Assembly: GCA_005884765.1 (NCBI GenBank)
Contig: VAZV01000190.1
Location: 1 to 51,370, forward strand
DNA from: Alphaproteobacteria bacterium
GTDB taxonomy: Bacteria; Pseudomonadota; Alphaproteobacteria; Rhizobiales; Xanthobacteraceae
Length of the DNA stretch: 51,370 nucleotides
Direction of reading: 5' to 3'
Numbering within the stretch: position 1 is the stretch's first letter; each line of letters opens with the position of its first letter. Position numbers and translations under genes: made by a program. A model generated the notes under the pieces. It had not been told where the DNA came from and searched no databases. It worked only from the letters and a program-made list of their open reading frames with translations. Below are positions 28,961 to 36,587 of the stretch, piece after piece.

Positions 28961-29080
28961 CGTCATTGCGAGGAGCGAAAGCGACGAAGCAATCCATACC
29001 TCCCCTTGCTGAGCCATGCATTGCTTCGCGGAGCTTGTCATCGGGCGCACATTCGTGAGAGCCGCTGGCTCGCAATGACG
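28961..29080. repeat. Palindromic intergenic repeat, family 4 (CGTCATTGCGAG ends)
   Basis: This 120-bp element has perfect 12-bp inverted ends, CGTCATTGCGAG (28961-28972) and CTCGCAATGACG (29069-29080). An inner pair (GAAGCAATCCAT with ATGCATTGCTTC) lies within. It starts 17 bases after the guaB stop and is followed by a run of seven A. It resembles a very common dispersed repeat in Bradyrhizobium and could serve as a transcription end for guaB. Confidence 0.85.
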
Positions 29081-29101
29081 AAAAAAAGCGGAGGAAACAT
29101 T

Positions 29102-29233
29102 ATGGCCCAGGCCAAGCGCATCGTTCTGGCTCCCGGTCCCGTCGCGTGATGGAAGCGGGCACGGTCAACGAAGTGATCGCGTCCAACAATCCGAACTTCG
29201 GATAGGCGACATCGTGCTGGCGCGCGCCGGCTA
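29102..29233 (+). pseudogene. Remnant of an NADP-dependent medium-chain reductase gene
   Basis: The stretch begins with GGAGGAAACATT-ATGGCCCAG, nearly the same ribosome site and start as the intact reductase at 32129, and reads MAQAKRIVLAPGPVA before a stop (intact: MAQGKRIVLASRPVG). It then resumes with GTGATGGAAGCGGGCACGGT and AACGAAGTGATCGCGTCCAA, matching the intact gene around 32334-32395, and ends at CGCGCCGGCTAA where the intact gene has CGCGCCGGCTGG. About 150 bp between the two blocks and a few bases in the second are deleted. Clearly non-functional, and a paralogue of the gene 3 kb downstream. Confidence 0.85.
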
Positions 29234-29350
29234 ACCCCGGGACGACGGCGACAAGATTTACCGCAATTGCCTTAGGCCACCGCTTGATCCTTGCCCGCCG
29301 TTCTCCTGGATGGCAGTATTGCCTCAACCCGGGCAATATCGGACAAGACC

Positions 29351-30391
29351 ATGCCGTTGATCAGGATTTGGGTATATGACGGCATCACGGCCCTGGGCGT
29401 TGCCGGTTCGGTCGACATTTTCACCGCGGCCAACACGGTGTGGGCCGAAAGGAACGCCGTTCGCCGTCCCCGCTCGCCCTTATTGCAATGGCGCATCGAA
29501 TCGCTGGATGGTAGGCCGGTGCAAACCGCATCCGGCCAGGTCGTCCATGTAGACGGCCCGATCAATCCGCGGGCCGCGGCCGACGTGATCATCGTGACCG
29601 GTCCATTTGTCGCCGATATCGAGCGTTTCTTTGCGCGCCCCGATTTTCTCAAGCCGCTGTTTGCGGCGCTGCGCCGCCAGCACGAGCGCGGGGCGCTGCT
29701 TGCGTCCTACTGCACCGGCAGCTTCATTCTCGCCGAGGCCGGTCTGCTCGACGGCGGCGTCGCCACCACGCATTGGGCGCAGGCGAAGGCGTTTGCGAGA
29801 CGCTACCCGGAAGTGGACCTGCGGGTTTCGGAAATACTGACCGAGCAGAACCACATTCTGTGCAGCGGCGCGGTAACGACCTCGCTCAACCTCGCGCTGC
29901 GGATCGTCGAAAAACTCGCCGGCGTCGAGGTGGCCGCCGCCACCGCCAAGATGATGCTGATCGATACCAACCGGGCCTCGCAATCCGCTTATGCCAGTAT
30001 GTCGGAGGCCCAGCATTCGGACACGCTGGTAGCCCGCGCGCAGCGCTGGATGGAGCGATCGCTGCAGCAGGGGTTCAGCCTCAGCGAACTGGCACGGCAT
30101 CTCGCAGTTAGCGAACGCACCCTCAATCGGCGCTTTAAGCTGGCGACCGGAGAAGCGCCGCTGCACTACCTGCAATCGCTGCGCGTCGACGTCGCTAAAC
30201 GGCTGCTGGAGAGCCGGGGGACAAAGGTCGAAGCGGTCAGCGTGCGCGTCGGATACAACGATCTCAGTACGTTTCGCCGGCTGTTCAAGCGTGAAACCGG
30301 GCTTTCGCCGCGCGAATATCAGCGCCGCTTCGCCCGCAGCCAGCAGGGCGGGGGCGCCGTGCCCGCATTGCTCGCCTCCTCGCCGCACTAA
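29351..30391 (+). CDS. GlxA family transcriptional regulator (DJ-1/PfpI-like domain plus AraC HTH)
   Basis: The product has 346 residues. Residues 1-190 form a DJ-1/PfpI-like glutamine-amidotransferase fold with the nucleophile-elbow Cys in ASYCTGSFILAEAGLL. The C-terminal ~100 residues carry two AraC-type helix-turn-helices (FSLSELARHLAVSERTLNRR and the LSTFRRLFKRETGLSPREYQ segment). Such regulators control nearby catabolic genes. ATG 29351 gives the normal N-terminus (PLIRIWVYDGIT), though its ribosome site is weak. It is followed on the same strand by a tautomerase, nitrilase and reductase, which are its likely targets (inference). Confidence 0.92.
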   Translation: MPLIRIWVYDGITALGVAGSVDIFTAANTVWAERNAVRRPRSPLLQWRIESLDGRPVQTASGQVVHVDGPINPRAAADVIIVTGPFVADIERFFARPDFLKPLFAALRRQHERGALLASYCTGSFILAEAGLLDGGVATTHWAQAKAFARRYPEVDLRVSEILTEQNHILCSGAVTTSLNLALRIVEKLAGVEVAAATAKMMLIDTNRASQSAYASMSEAQHSDTLVARAQRWMERSLQQGFSLSELARHLAVSERTLNRRFKLATGEAPLHYLQSLRVDVAKRLLESRGTKVEAVSVRVGYNDLSTFRRLFKRETGLSPREYQRRFARSQQGGGAVPALLASSPH

Positions 30392-30525
30392 TAGCAGCAG
30401 GAGCAGTCTGTCCGATTTTCCGCTAAAGATGGCGATACTGCCACTACCTCCCCACGCCGATTGTCCCTTACTCCTCTCGGGCTCGCCGCGTTGTCCACAC
30501 GCCGAGTCAAACGAGGGAGACTGTC

Positions 30526-31052
30526 ATGCCGATGATCGATGTCACCATTCCCGAAGGGGCCTTGAAGCCGGAAGCCGAAGCGCGGCTCATCAAGGAGCTC
30601 TCAGATATCCTGATCACGCATGAAGGGTTCGGGGCCGACAACGAGGTGGCGCAGAGCGTCACGGTCGCGTTTCTGCATCGTCCGGCGGCGGTGTTCGTCG
30701 CAGGTCAGCGTTCGGCCTTGCCGCGCTATCGCATCGTCCCATCGGTGCCGGAGGGGCAGTACACCGACGCGACGCGCAGGGCGCTCGTGAAAGACGTCAC
30801 CGAAGCCGGGTGCGCGCCGACGGCGGAAAATACGAGGATGTAGCGCCGCTCGTCTGGGTGTTTCCGACCGAAATACCCGACGGCCAATGGGGCAGCCGCG
30901 GCGTGATTCGTCCGCTGCCGGCCATCCAGGCCTTTATCGCCGGTGAACACGAGCGGACGGTCGGTGTCGAGCGGCTCGCGAGGCGCCGTCGCGTCAAGGC
31001 GCTCGAACTGCTGGAAGCTGTGCTCGATGCCGCGCGCAAGGGCACCGGCTAG
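30526..31052 (+). pseudogene. Tautomerase family protein, single frameshift
   Basis: The first part reads PMIDVTIPEGALKPEAEARL and onward to LVKDVTEAG in one frame, which stops at TAG 30841-30843. The -1 frame then continues the family with RADGGKYEDVAPLVWVFPTE, IPDGQWGSRG and a helical tail to 31052. Joined, it would be about 175 residues. Pro2 is the catalytic N-terminal base of tautomerases once Met is removed, although here the order is Met-Pro-Met, so it is present. One extra G in GGG at 30808-30810 restores the frame. As written it is broken after residue ~95. AGGGAGACTGTC precedes the ATG. Confidence 0.8.
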
Positions 31053-31104
31053 CTGGTCACGGCCTGCCTCCACGGCAGGCCGAAGGCGCGGCAGGAGAGA
31101 CGCC

Positions 31105-32064
31105 ATGACTGATGAGCTTTTCAAACTTGCCGCGATCCAGGCGGCGGCAATTCCGTTCGACCGCGATGCGTCGACGGACAAAGCCTGCCGCCTGATCAGG
31201 GAAGCCGGTGGCATGGGCGCCACCATCGCGGGCTTCGGCGAGACGTGGCTGCCGGGCTATCCGTTCTTCTGCAACGCTGGGACGTCGCCGCTGACCTGGC
31301 GGGCGATGGCGGAATATCTCCGCAACGCTGTCGAGATACCGAGCCGGACGACTGACAGGCTTTGCGAGGCCGCCAAAGATGCCGGCATCGACGTCGTGAT
31401 CGGCGTGGCCGAGCGCGACGCCGAGACCGGCGGCACGGTGTATTGCACGCTGCTGTTCATCGGCAAGGAGGGCCGGATTCTCGGCCGCCATCGCAAGATA
31501 AAGCCGACATTCAACGAACGCTCCGTGTGGGGCGAGGGCGACGCCGTCGGCTTGCGCGTCTACGAGCGGCCCTATGGAAGGATCAGCGGCCTCAACTGCT
31601 GGGAGCATAATACGATGCTGCCCGGTTACGCGCTGGCCGCGCAGGGAACGCAAATCCATGTCGCAGCCTGGCCGGGACGGGAACCGGCTTCCCCGCCGCC
31701 TTCGCCGACGCCGCTGTGGCCGCGCCAGTTGCTGCTGTCGCGTGCCTTCGCCTCTCAAGTGGGCTGCTACGTCATCGCGGTCGGGGGAATGCGGTCGCAT
31801 TCGGACACGCCGGAGCGCTATCGCGAGCTGTCGACCATCGAACATACCGGCGACAGTTGCATCATCGACCCGCGCGGTGAGATCGTCGCCGGGCCGGCGG
31901 TAGGTGAAACGATCCTGATCGCGGAAGGCTCGAGGGAAGTGATGCTTGCCGCCAAGACGGTATCCGATATCGCCGGACATTATTCCAGGCCCGATTTGCT
32001 CAGGCTAATCGTCGACCGCAACCCGCAGCATAGGATTGTGGGAGAGAATTGGCAGCCATGCTAA
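31105..32064 (+). CDS. Nitrilase (carbon-nitrogen hydrolase family)
   Basis: The product has 319 residues. The catalytic triad is clear: Glu46 in GFGETWLPGYPFF, Lys131 in GRHRKIKPTFNERSVWGEGD, and Cys165 in GLNCWEHN. The segment CWEHN with LPGYP is typical of true nitrilases (nitrile to acid plus ammonia) and cyanide hydratases rather than amidases. AGGAGA lies six bases before ATG 31105. It lies between the tautomerase and the zinc-independent reductase on one strand, downstream of the GlxA-type regulator, consistent with a small catabolic operon. The natural nitrile is unknown. Confidence 0.93.
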   Translation: MTDELFKLAAIQAAAIPFDRDASTDKACRLIREAGGMGATIAGFGETWLPGYPFFCNAGTSPLTWRAMAEYLRNAVEIPSRTTDRLCEAAKDAGIDVVIGVAERDAETGGTVYCTLLFIGKEGRILGRHRKIKPTFNERSVWGEGDAVGLRVYERPYGRISGLNCWEHNTMLPGYALAAQGTQIHVAAWPGREPASPPPSPTPLWPRQLLLSRAFASQVGCYVIAVGGMRSHSDTPERYRELSTIEHTGDSCIIDPRGEIVAGPAVGETILIAEGSREVMLAAKTVSDIAGHYSRPDLLRLIVDRNPQHRIVGENWQPC

Positions 32065-32128
32065 GCCGCAGATGCGGGAATAGCGCTTTTCCGCTTCAGC
32101 GACGGAATAAGGGTTGGAGGAAACAGCC

Positions 32129-33151
32129 ATGGCCCAGGGCAAACGCATCGTCTTAGCTTCGCGTCCTGTCGGTGAACCGAAGGCCTCGGACTTTCGCATC
32201 GAGAACTGTCCAATTCCGACGCCCGGCCCCGGCCAGGCGCTGCTGCGCACCATCTGGCTGTCGCTTGATCCTTATATGCGGGGTCGCATGAGCGACGCCC
32301 CGTCCTATGCGGCGCCAGTACCGATCGGCGGTGTGATGGAGGGCGGCACGGTTTCCGAGGTGATTGCCTCGAACAATCCGGCCTTCGCCAAAGGCGATGT
32401 CGTGCTGTCACGCGCCGGCTGGCAAACCCACGCGCTCTCCGACGGTCAGGGCTTGACGAAAATCGATCCGAAGATCGCGCCGGTCTCGACCGCGGTCGGC
32501 GTGCTCGGCATGCCCGGCATGACGGCGTATACGGGCTTGCTCGAGATCGGCAAGCCGCAGCCGGGCGAGACGCTCGTGGTCGCGGCCGCCTCCGGCGCAG
32601 TCGGATCGGCGGTCGGGCAGATCGCGAAGATCAAAGGCGCGCGGGCGGTAGGCGTCGCCGGTGGCAAGGACAAATGCGACTACGTCAAAAATGAGCTTGG
32701 CTTCGACGACTGCCTCGATCATCGCGATCCCGAACTCGCGGCCAAGCTTAGGGAAGCCTGCCCGAAAGGGATCGACGTCTACTTTGAAAACGTCGGCGGC
32801 GCGGTGTTCGAGGCGGTGTTCCCACTCTTGAACCCATTCGCGCGCGTGCCGGTGTGCGGCCTGATCGCGCACTATAACGACACTGATGCCAAGCCGCCGA
32901 AATGGGCTGCGTCGATGATGCGCGCGGTGCTGACCAAACGCCTCGCGATCCGCGGCTTCATCGTCAGCGACTTCGCCGCCCGCCGCGCCGACTTCCTGCG
33001 CGAGATGTCGGGGTGGGTGCGCGAGGGCAAGGTCAAGTACAAGGAGTTCGTTACCGAGGGTCTGGACAGTGCGCCGGCGGCGTTCATCGGCCTTCTCAAG
33101 GGCGCCAATTTCGGCAAGCAACTGGTGCGGGTCGGGCCCGACCGGCAGTAG
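32129..33151 (+). CDS. NADP-dependent, zinc-independent medium-chain reductase (CurA/PTGR-like)
   Basis: The product has 340 residues. The N-terminus resembles leukotriene B4 dehydrogenase/CurA proteins (LDPYMRGRMSD). The nucleotide motif is AASGAVGSAVGQIAK near residue 155, then FDDCLDHRD and VDVYFENVGGAVFEAV. There are no structural zinc cysteines. These enzymes reduce activated C=C bonds of enones with NADPH. GGAGG is nine bases before ATG 32129. A decayed copy of its first third is at 29102-29233. It may be the last gene of the nitrilase cassette, 64 bp after nitrilase. Confidence 0.92.
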   Translation: MAQGKRIVLASRPVGEPKASDFRIENCPIPTPGPGQALLRTIWLSLDPYMRGRMSDAPSYAAPVPIGGVMEGGTVSEVIASNNPAFAKGDVVLSRAGWQTHALSDGQGLTKIDPKIAPVSTAVGVLGMPGMTAYTGLLEIGKPQPGETLVVAAASGAVGSAVGQIAKIKGARAVGVAGGKDKCDYVKNELGFDDCLDHRDPELAAKLREACPKGIDVYFENVGGAVFEAVFPLLNPFARVPVCGLIAHYNDTDAKPPKWAASMMRAVLTKRLAIRGFIVSDFAARRADFLREMSGWVREGKVKYKEFVTEGLDSAPAAFIGLLKGANFGKQLVRVGPDRQ

Positions 33152-33296
33152 TCGTGACGCGGCGCGCCGGTGCCAGTACGGCCGCGGAACTCAAGTGTTC
33201 TGGTCCTCCTTGCGATGACCTCACGCTTCCTTGAGAGCAAGGTCGGAACGTCCATTTCCAGTTGTCGTTGGCCTCTCACATCGAATGGAGAAGCCA

Positions 33297-33572
33297 ATGA
33301 CCAAGCTTACTTTAGCGGCTGGTTTCGTCGCAGCGGCAATGCTGATCGGCCCCGCCATGGCGCAGGAAGCCACCCAGGAACCCGGTGCCATGGGCTATAA
33401 CTATCCGGACAGCAACTATCTGACAGGAGGCTACGGACACAAATTTTCGCCGAGGCCAGGTTTCTATTATCGGCATCAGCCGTACGGCCCAGGCGTAATG
33501 ATCGATGTGCCTGTGGTTGGTACCTACGGGTATTACGGACCGGGGGCCTCCGTTACCTGGTATGGGCCTTGA
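33297..33572 (+). CDS. Small secreted Gly/Tyr/Pro-rich protein
   Basis: The product has 91 residues. A Sec signal peptide is evident (TKLTLAAGFVAAAMLIGPAMA, cleavage expected after AMA before QE). The mature ~70 residues are rich in Gly, Tyr and Pro (YNYPDSNYLTGGYGHKFSPR, YYRHQPYGPG). No domain recognised; probably periplasmic. ATG 33297 is preferred over ATG 33285 because GGAGAAG precedes it at normal distance and it gives a compact signal peptide. Faces the convergent metallophosphoesterase gene. Confidence 0.75.
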   Translation: MTKLTLAAGFVAAAMLIGPAMAQEATQEPGAMGYNYPDSNYLTGGYGHKFSPRPGFYYRHQPYGPGVMIDVPVVGTYGYYGPGASVTWYGP

Positions 33573-33583
33573 GCCCGGAGCCT

Positions 33584-33609
33584 GCAGGTCCCACTTTGCT
33601 TGGGCCTGC
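33584..33609. terminator. Possible bidirectional hairpin between convergent genes
   Basis: GCAGGTCCCA (33584-33593) pairs with TGGGCCTGC (33601-33609), one base bulged, in the 41-bp gap between the convergent secreted-protein and phosphoesterase genes. There is no U run on either side, so intrinsic termination is uncertain. Confidence 0.35.
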
Positions 33610-33613
33610 CGGC

Positions 33614-34453
33614 CTAGTCGGTCGGCGTTCTGGCAAGAAGCTCGTCCAGATCGACATCGACCTGACCCGGCGCCTTGACGTGGCGGACTTCAAAGCTATC
33701 AGGTTGGAAGCGGTATTCCATCAGTCCGACTTCCTTGATGCCGATCCGCTCCTGCCGTGCATCTGAAATGATGAAGCCGGCAGAGGGCGCCCAGATGTGG
33801 CGAACGCGGCCAAACGTGAAATCCCGCCGCTGATGGACGTGGCCGCTGGCGACCAGCCGCAGATCGGCGGTTCGCAGCATCTCGATCAGACGTCGGCGCG
33901 CCGGCTGCGGCACGTAGCGGATCGATGTCGCCTCCAGTTCGGGATCGTCGGGCGCATTCAAAAACAGTGGCTTGTGCAGGAACAGGGCGAGGGGCTTGCC
34001 CTTGGCGCCGGCGAGTTCCGCGGCTAGCCACTCGAACTGCTCGGCCTCGCTCGATAGCCCCGAATTCATCACCAGCGAATTAAGGCCGATGAAACACCAC
34101 CCGGCGGCGTCAAAGCGCCAGCGGTCGTCGCCGAACAGGGAGAGATAAACCTGGCGGTCGCTTTCGCTGACCTGTTGCGGCGGCACGGGACCGATCTGGG
34201 TCGGGTTATCGCCGATATCGTGATTGCCAGGCAGGTAACGGCAGGTGACGGGAAGCCCATCGTGCAAGGATTTGGCGAACTCGAGATCGCCGGGACTCGT
34301 CGGGGCGTCGAATGCGAGATCGCCGCTGTTGATGACGAGGTCGGGCCGGGTCGCGTCGATATATTCGCTCACGCGATGAAAATTGTCGGTCAGTTTGGTC
34401 AGGCGGCGGGCGAGATGGGTGTCGGAAATCTGGGTCAGGCGAAATTGGGGCAT
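33614..34453 (-). CDS. Metallophosphoesterase (cAMP phosphodiesterase-like)
   Basis: The product has 279 residues. The five metal motifs of calcineurin-like phosphoesterases are in order: QISDTHL near residue 8, INSGDLAF near 42, LPGNHDIGD near 74, FLHKPLF near 158 and ASGHVHQRRDF near 204. These bind two metals and cleave phosphomono- or diesters. The pattern is closest to CpdA/Rv0805-type cyclic-nucleotide phosphodiesterases, but substrate cannot be deduced by eye. The ATG at 34453 has no strong ribosome site. Transcribed towards the secreted-protein gene. Confidence 0.88.
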   Translation of the reverse strand: MPQFRLTQISDTHLARRLTKLTDNFHRVSEYIDATRPDLVINSGDLAFDAPTSPGDLEFAKSLHDGLPVTCRYLPGNHDIGDNPTQIGPVPPQQVSESDRQVYLSLFGDDRWRFDAAGWCFIGLNSLVMNSGLSSEAEQFEWLAAELAGAKGKPLALFLHKPLFLNAPDDPELEATSIRYVPQPARRRLIEMLRTADLRLVASGHVHQRRDFTFGRVRHIWAPSAGFIISDARQERIGIKEVGLMEYRFQPDSFEVRHVKAPGQVDVDLDELLARTPTD

Positions 34454-34680
34454 ACCGCGATCATACCTGTCCCAGGCATCGGAATCGTGACGCTATCTGG
34501 ACTATTCAGAGCACCCGGTAGCGGATCGCAAAGGCGTCATGCGCGGCGGGGAAAAATCGCTGGGACTATCGATACTTGGTCACCCCATTGCCGATTGTGG
34601 TTCAAGGGCGCGGATTGATTGTCAGGGGCGGGGGCGGCCGCTATAGCGAGGGGAGGTGCTTCAGCCCGCGGGAGATTCTC

Positions 34681-35097
34681 GTGTCAGTTCCAACGGTCTT
34701 GCTGCCCGTCTTCGTTCAAATCGGACTCACTTTCGCGCTGCTCGTCTGGACAACCTGGTCCAGGACCCGCGCGCTGCGGAACCGGGACGTAAGCTTCAAG
34801 GACATCGCGCTGCGCGAACCGAACTGGCCAACCCGCACCACCCAGCTTGGTAGTTGCTTCAGCAATCAATTCGAGCTGCCGCTTTTGTTCTATGTCCTGA
34901 TCGCGCTGGCGCTGCCGCTGCGTCACGCCGACCTCTTCATCGTTTCGATGTCCTGGGTGTTCGTCGTGACCCGCTTTGTGCATGCCGGGATTTTCGTGAC
35001 ATCGAACAATGTCGGGCAGCACGGGCAGGCGTGGTTCGCAGGCGTGCTGGTGCTGTTTGCGATGTGGGTTTATTTCGTGCTGAAGATTCTTTTGTAG
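34681..35097 (+). CDS. MAPEG family membrane protein
   Basis: The product has 138 residues with about four hydrophobic helices. The family motif SNQFELPLLFYVL is near residue 60, and VTRFVHAGIF near 100. MAPEG proteins are membrane enzymes of glutathione and eicosanoid metabolism; bacterial members are mostly uncharacterised. GTG 34681 is preceded by GGGAG at normal spacing and gives the expected short N-terminus before helix 1. RsmB follows 41 bp downstream on the same strand, so they are probably co-transcribed. Confidence 0.88.
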   Translation: MSVPTVLLPVFVQIGLTFALLVWTTWSRTRALRNRDVSFKDIALREPNWPTRTTQLGSCFSNQFELPLLFYVLIALALPLRHADLFIVSMSWVFVVTRFVHAGIFVTSNNVGQHGQAWFAGVLVLFAMWVYFVLKILL

Positions 35098-35138
35098 ATC
35101 GAGAATCCTTGCAGCCATACTCGAACCGAAAGCCTTAA

Positions 35139-36437
35139 ATGACTCCTGCTGCCCGGCTGTCCGCGGCCATCGAGCTAATCGGCACCATCGACGCCGAACG
35201 CGTCCCCGCGGCGAAAGCGCTGAAGGAGTGGGGCACCGCGCACCGCTATGCAGGATCCGGCGATCGCGCCGCGATCGCAGGGCTGGTCTGGGACGTGCTA
35301 CGGCGGCGTGCATCGAGTGCCTGGATCATGGACGACGATACGCCGCGGGCGCGCGTTTTGGGCATGTTGAAGCTCGAGCGCGGCATGGCTGTCGATGCGA
35401 TCGCCGCCTTGTGTGACGGCAGCCGCTTTGCGCCCGAACCGTTGGCCGACAAGGAGCGTGCCGCGCTCGTCGCGCGCTCGCTCGGTGACGCGCCTGCGCC
35501 GATCGCCGGCGATTACCCGGATTGGCTCGATGGATATCTCGCGGAAACGTTCGGCGAGGACCGCGTGGCGGAGGCAACCGCGATGGCAAGCCGGGCGCCG
35601 CTCGATCTACGCGTCAACACCTTGAAGGCCAAGCGCGAGAACATCTTGCCTCGGGTTGCTCATCTCGGGGCGACCGAGACGCCATGGTCGCCGATCGGCT
35701 TGCGGATTGGGCTTGGCGCCGACGCCCGCAATCCCGGCATTCATGCGGAAGAGGACTTCATCAAGGGTGCCGTTGAGGTCCAGGACGAGGGGTCGCAGCT
35801 AGCGGCCTTGTTTTCGGCGGCAAAACCCGGCGAGCAGGTGATCGATCTCTGCGCCGGCGCCGGCGGCAAAACGTTGGCGCTGGCGGCGATGATGCAGGGC
35901 AAAGGCCGGCTGATCGCAACCGATTACGACAAACGGCAGCTCGTGCCGATCCACGAGCGGCTGTCGCGTGCCGGCGTCCATAATGCCGAGGTGCGCACGC
36001 CAAAGGGCGACAGCGATACGCTTTCCGATATCCGGGCGTCGGCCGATCTGGTTTTGATCGACGCGCCCTGCACCGGCACCGGGACCTGGCGCCGGAATCC
36101 GGATGCCAAATGGCGGATGCGCCCCGGCGCGCTTGAGGTGCGGCTCAAGGATCAGATCGAGGTGCTCAATCGCGCCGCCGCGCTGATAAAACCCGGCGGA
36201 CGGATCGTCTACATCACCTGCTCGGTGCTGCCGCCGGAAAACGGCGAGCAGGTCCGCGGCTTCCTCCGGCGCCATGGGGGTTTCACGGTGGTGGCGCCGT
36301 CGCAGACGGCGGGCGTGCTGTGGGACAAGGCGGAAGGGTTTGCCGCCGCCGCGAGACAGTCAGCCGAGGGCTGGCTGATGACGCCGCGCCGAACCGGAAC
36401 GGACGGGTTTTTCGTGTCGGTGCTGAAAAAGCAGTAG
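35139..36437 (+). CDS. rsmB: 16S rRNA (cytosine-967-C5)-methyltransferase-like RsmB/NOP family protein
   Basis: The product has 432 residues. The C-terminal domain is a SAM-dependent RNA m5C methyltransferase: VIDLCAGAGGKTLALAAMM (SAM), IATDYDKRQL, DAPCTGTGTWRRNPD with the motif IV Cys, and YITCSVLPPENGEQV with the catalytic motif VI Cys. The N-terminal ~140 residues are a NusB-like helical region, shorter than in E. coli RsmB, as usual for alphaproteobacterial members. Target site is inferred from family. It lies between guaB and guaA, all on one strand. Confidence 0.9.
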   Translation: MTPAARLSAAIELIGTIDAERVPAAKALKEWGTAHRYAGSGDRAAIAGLVWDVLRRRASSAWIMDDDTPRARVLGMLKLERGMAVDAIAALCDGSRFAPEPLADKERAALVARSLGDAPAPIAGDYPDWLDGYLAETFGEDRVAEATAMASRAPLDLRVNTLKAKRENILPRVAHLGATETPWSPIGLRIGLGADARNPGIHAEEDFIKGAVEVQDEGSQLAALFSAAKPGEQVIDLCAGAGGKTLALAAMMQGKGRLIATDYDKRQLVPIHERLSRAGVHNAEVRTPKGDSDTLSDIRASADLVLIDAPCTGTGTWRRNPDAKWRMRPGALEVRLKDQIEVLNRAAALIKPGGRIVYITCSVLPPENGEQVRGFLRRHGGFTVVAPSQTAGVLWDKAEGFAAAARQSAEGWLMTPRRTGTDGFFVSVLKKQ

Positions 36438-36508
36438 CTCTACTCCACTTGCAGCTCCGGTTCGGTCCATAAGTTAAATGGTCTGTATGGTGAACCCAGG
36501 GAACTTTC

Positions 36509-36548
36509 GCTTCCTCTCGGCGTCATTTAAGCTTCCTCTCGGCGTCAT
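36509..36548. repeat. Two-copy 18-bp direct repeat
   Basis: GCTTCCTCTCGGCGTCAT occurs at 36509-36526 and again at 36531-36548, a 22-bp period, in the 150-bp gap ahead of the LTXXQ protein gene. The 22-bp spacing is two helical turns, so it could be a regulator site upstream of that gene; simple duplication is equally possible. Confidence 0.75.
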
Positions 36549-36587
36549 CCAAAAGTGACGCGATGAGGCTTGGCGCGGGAGGGTGCC

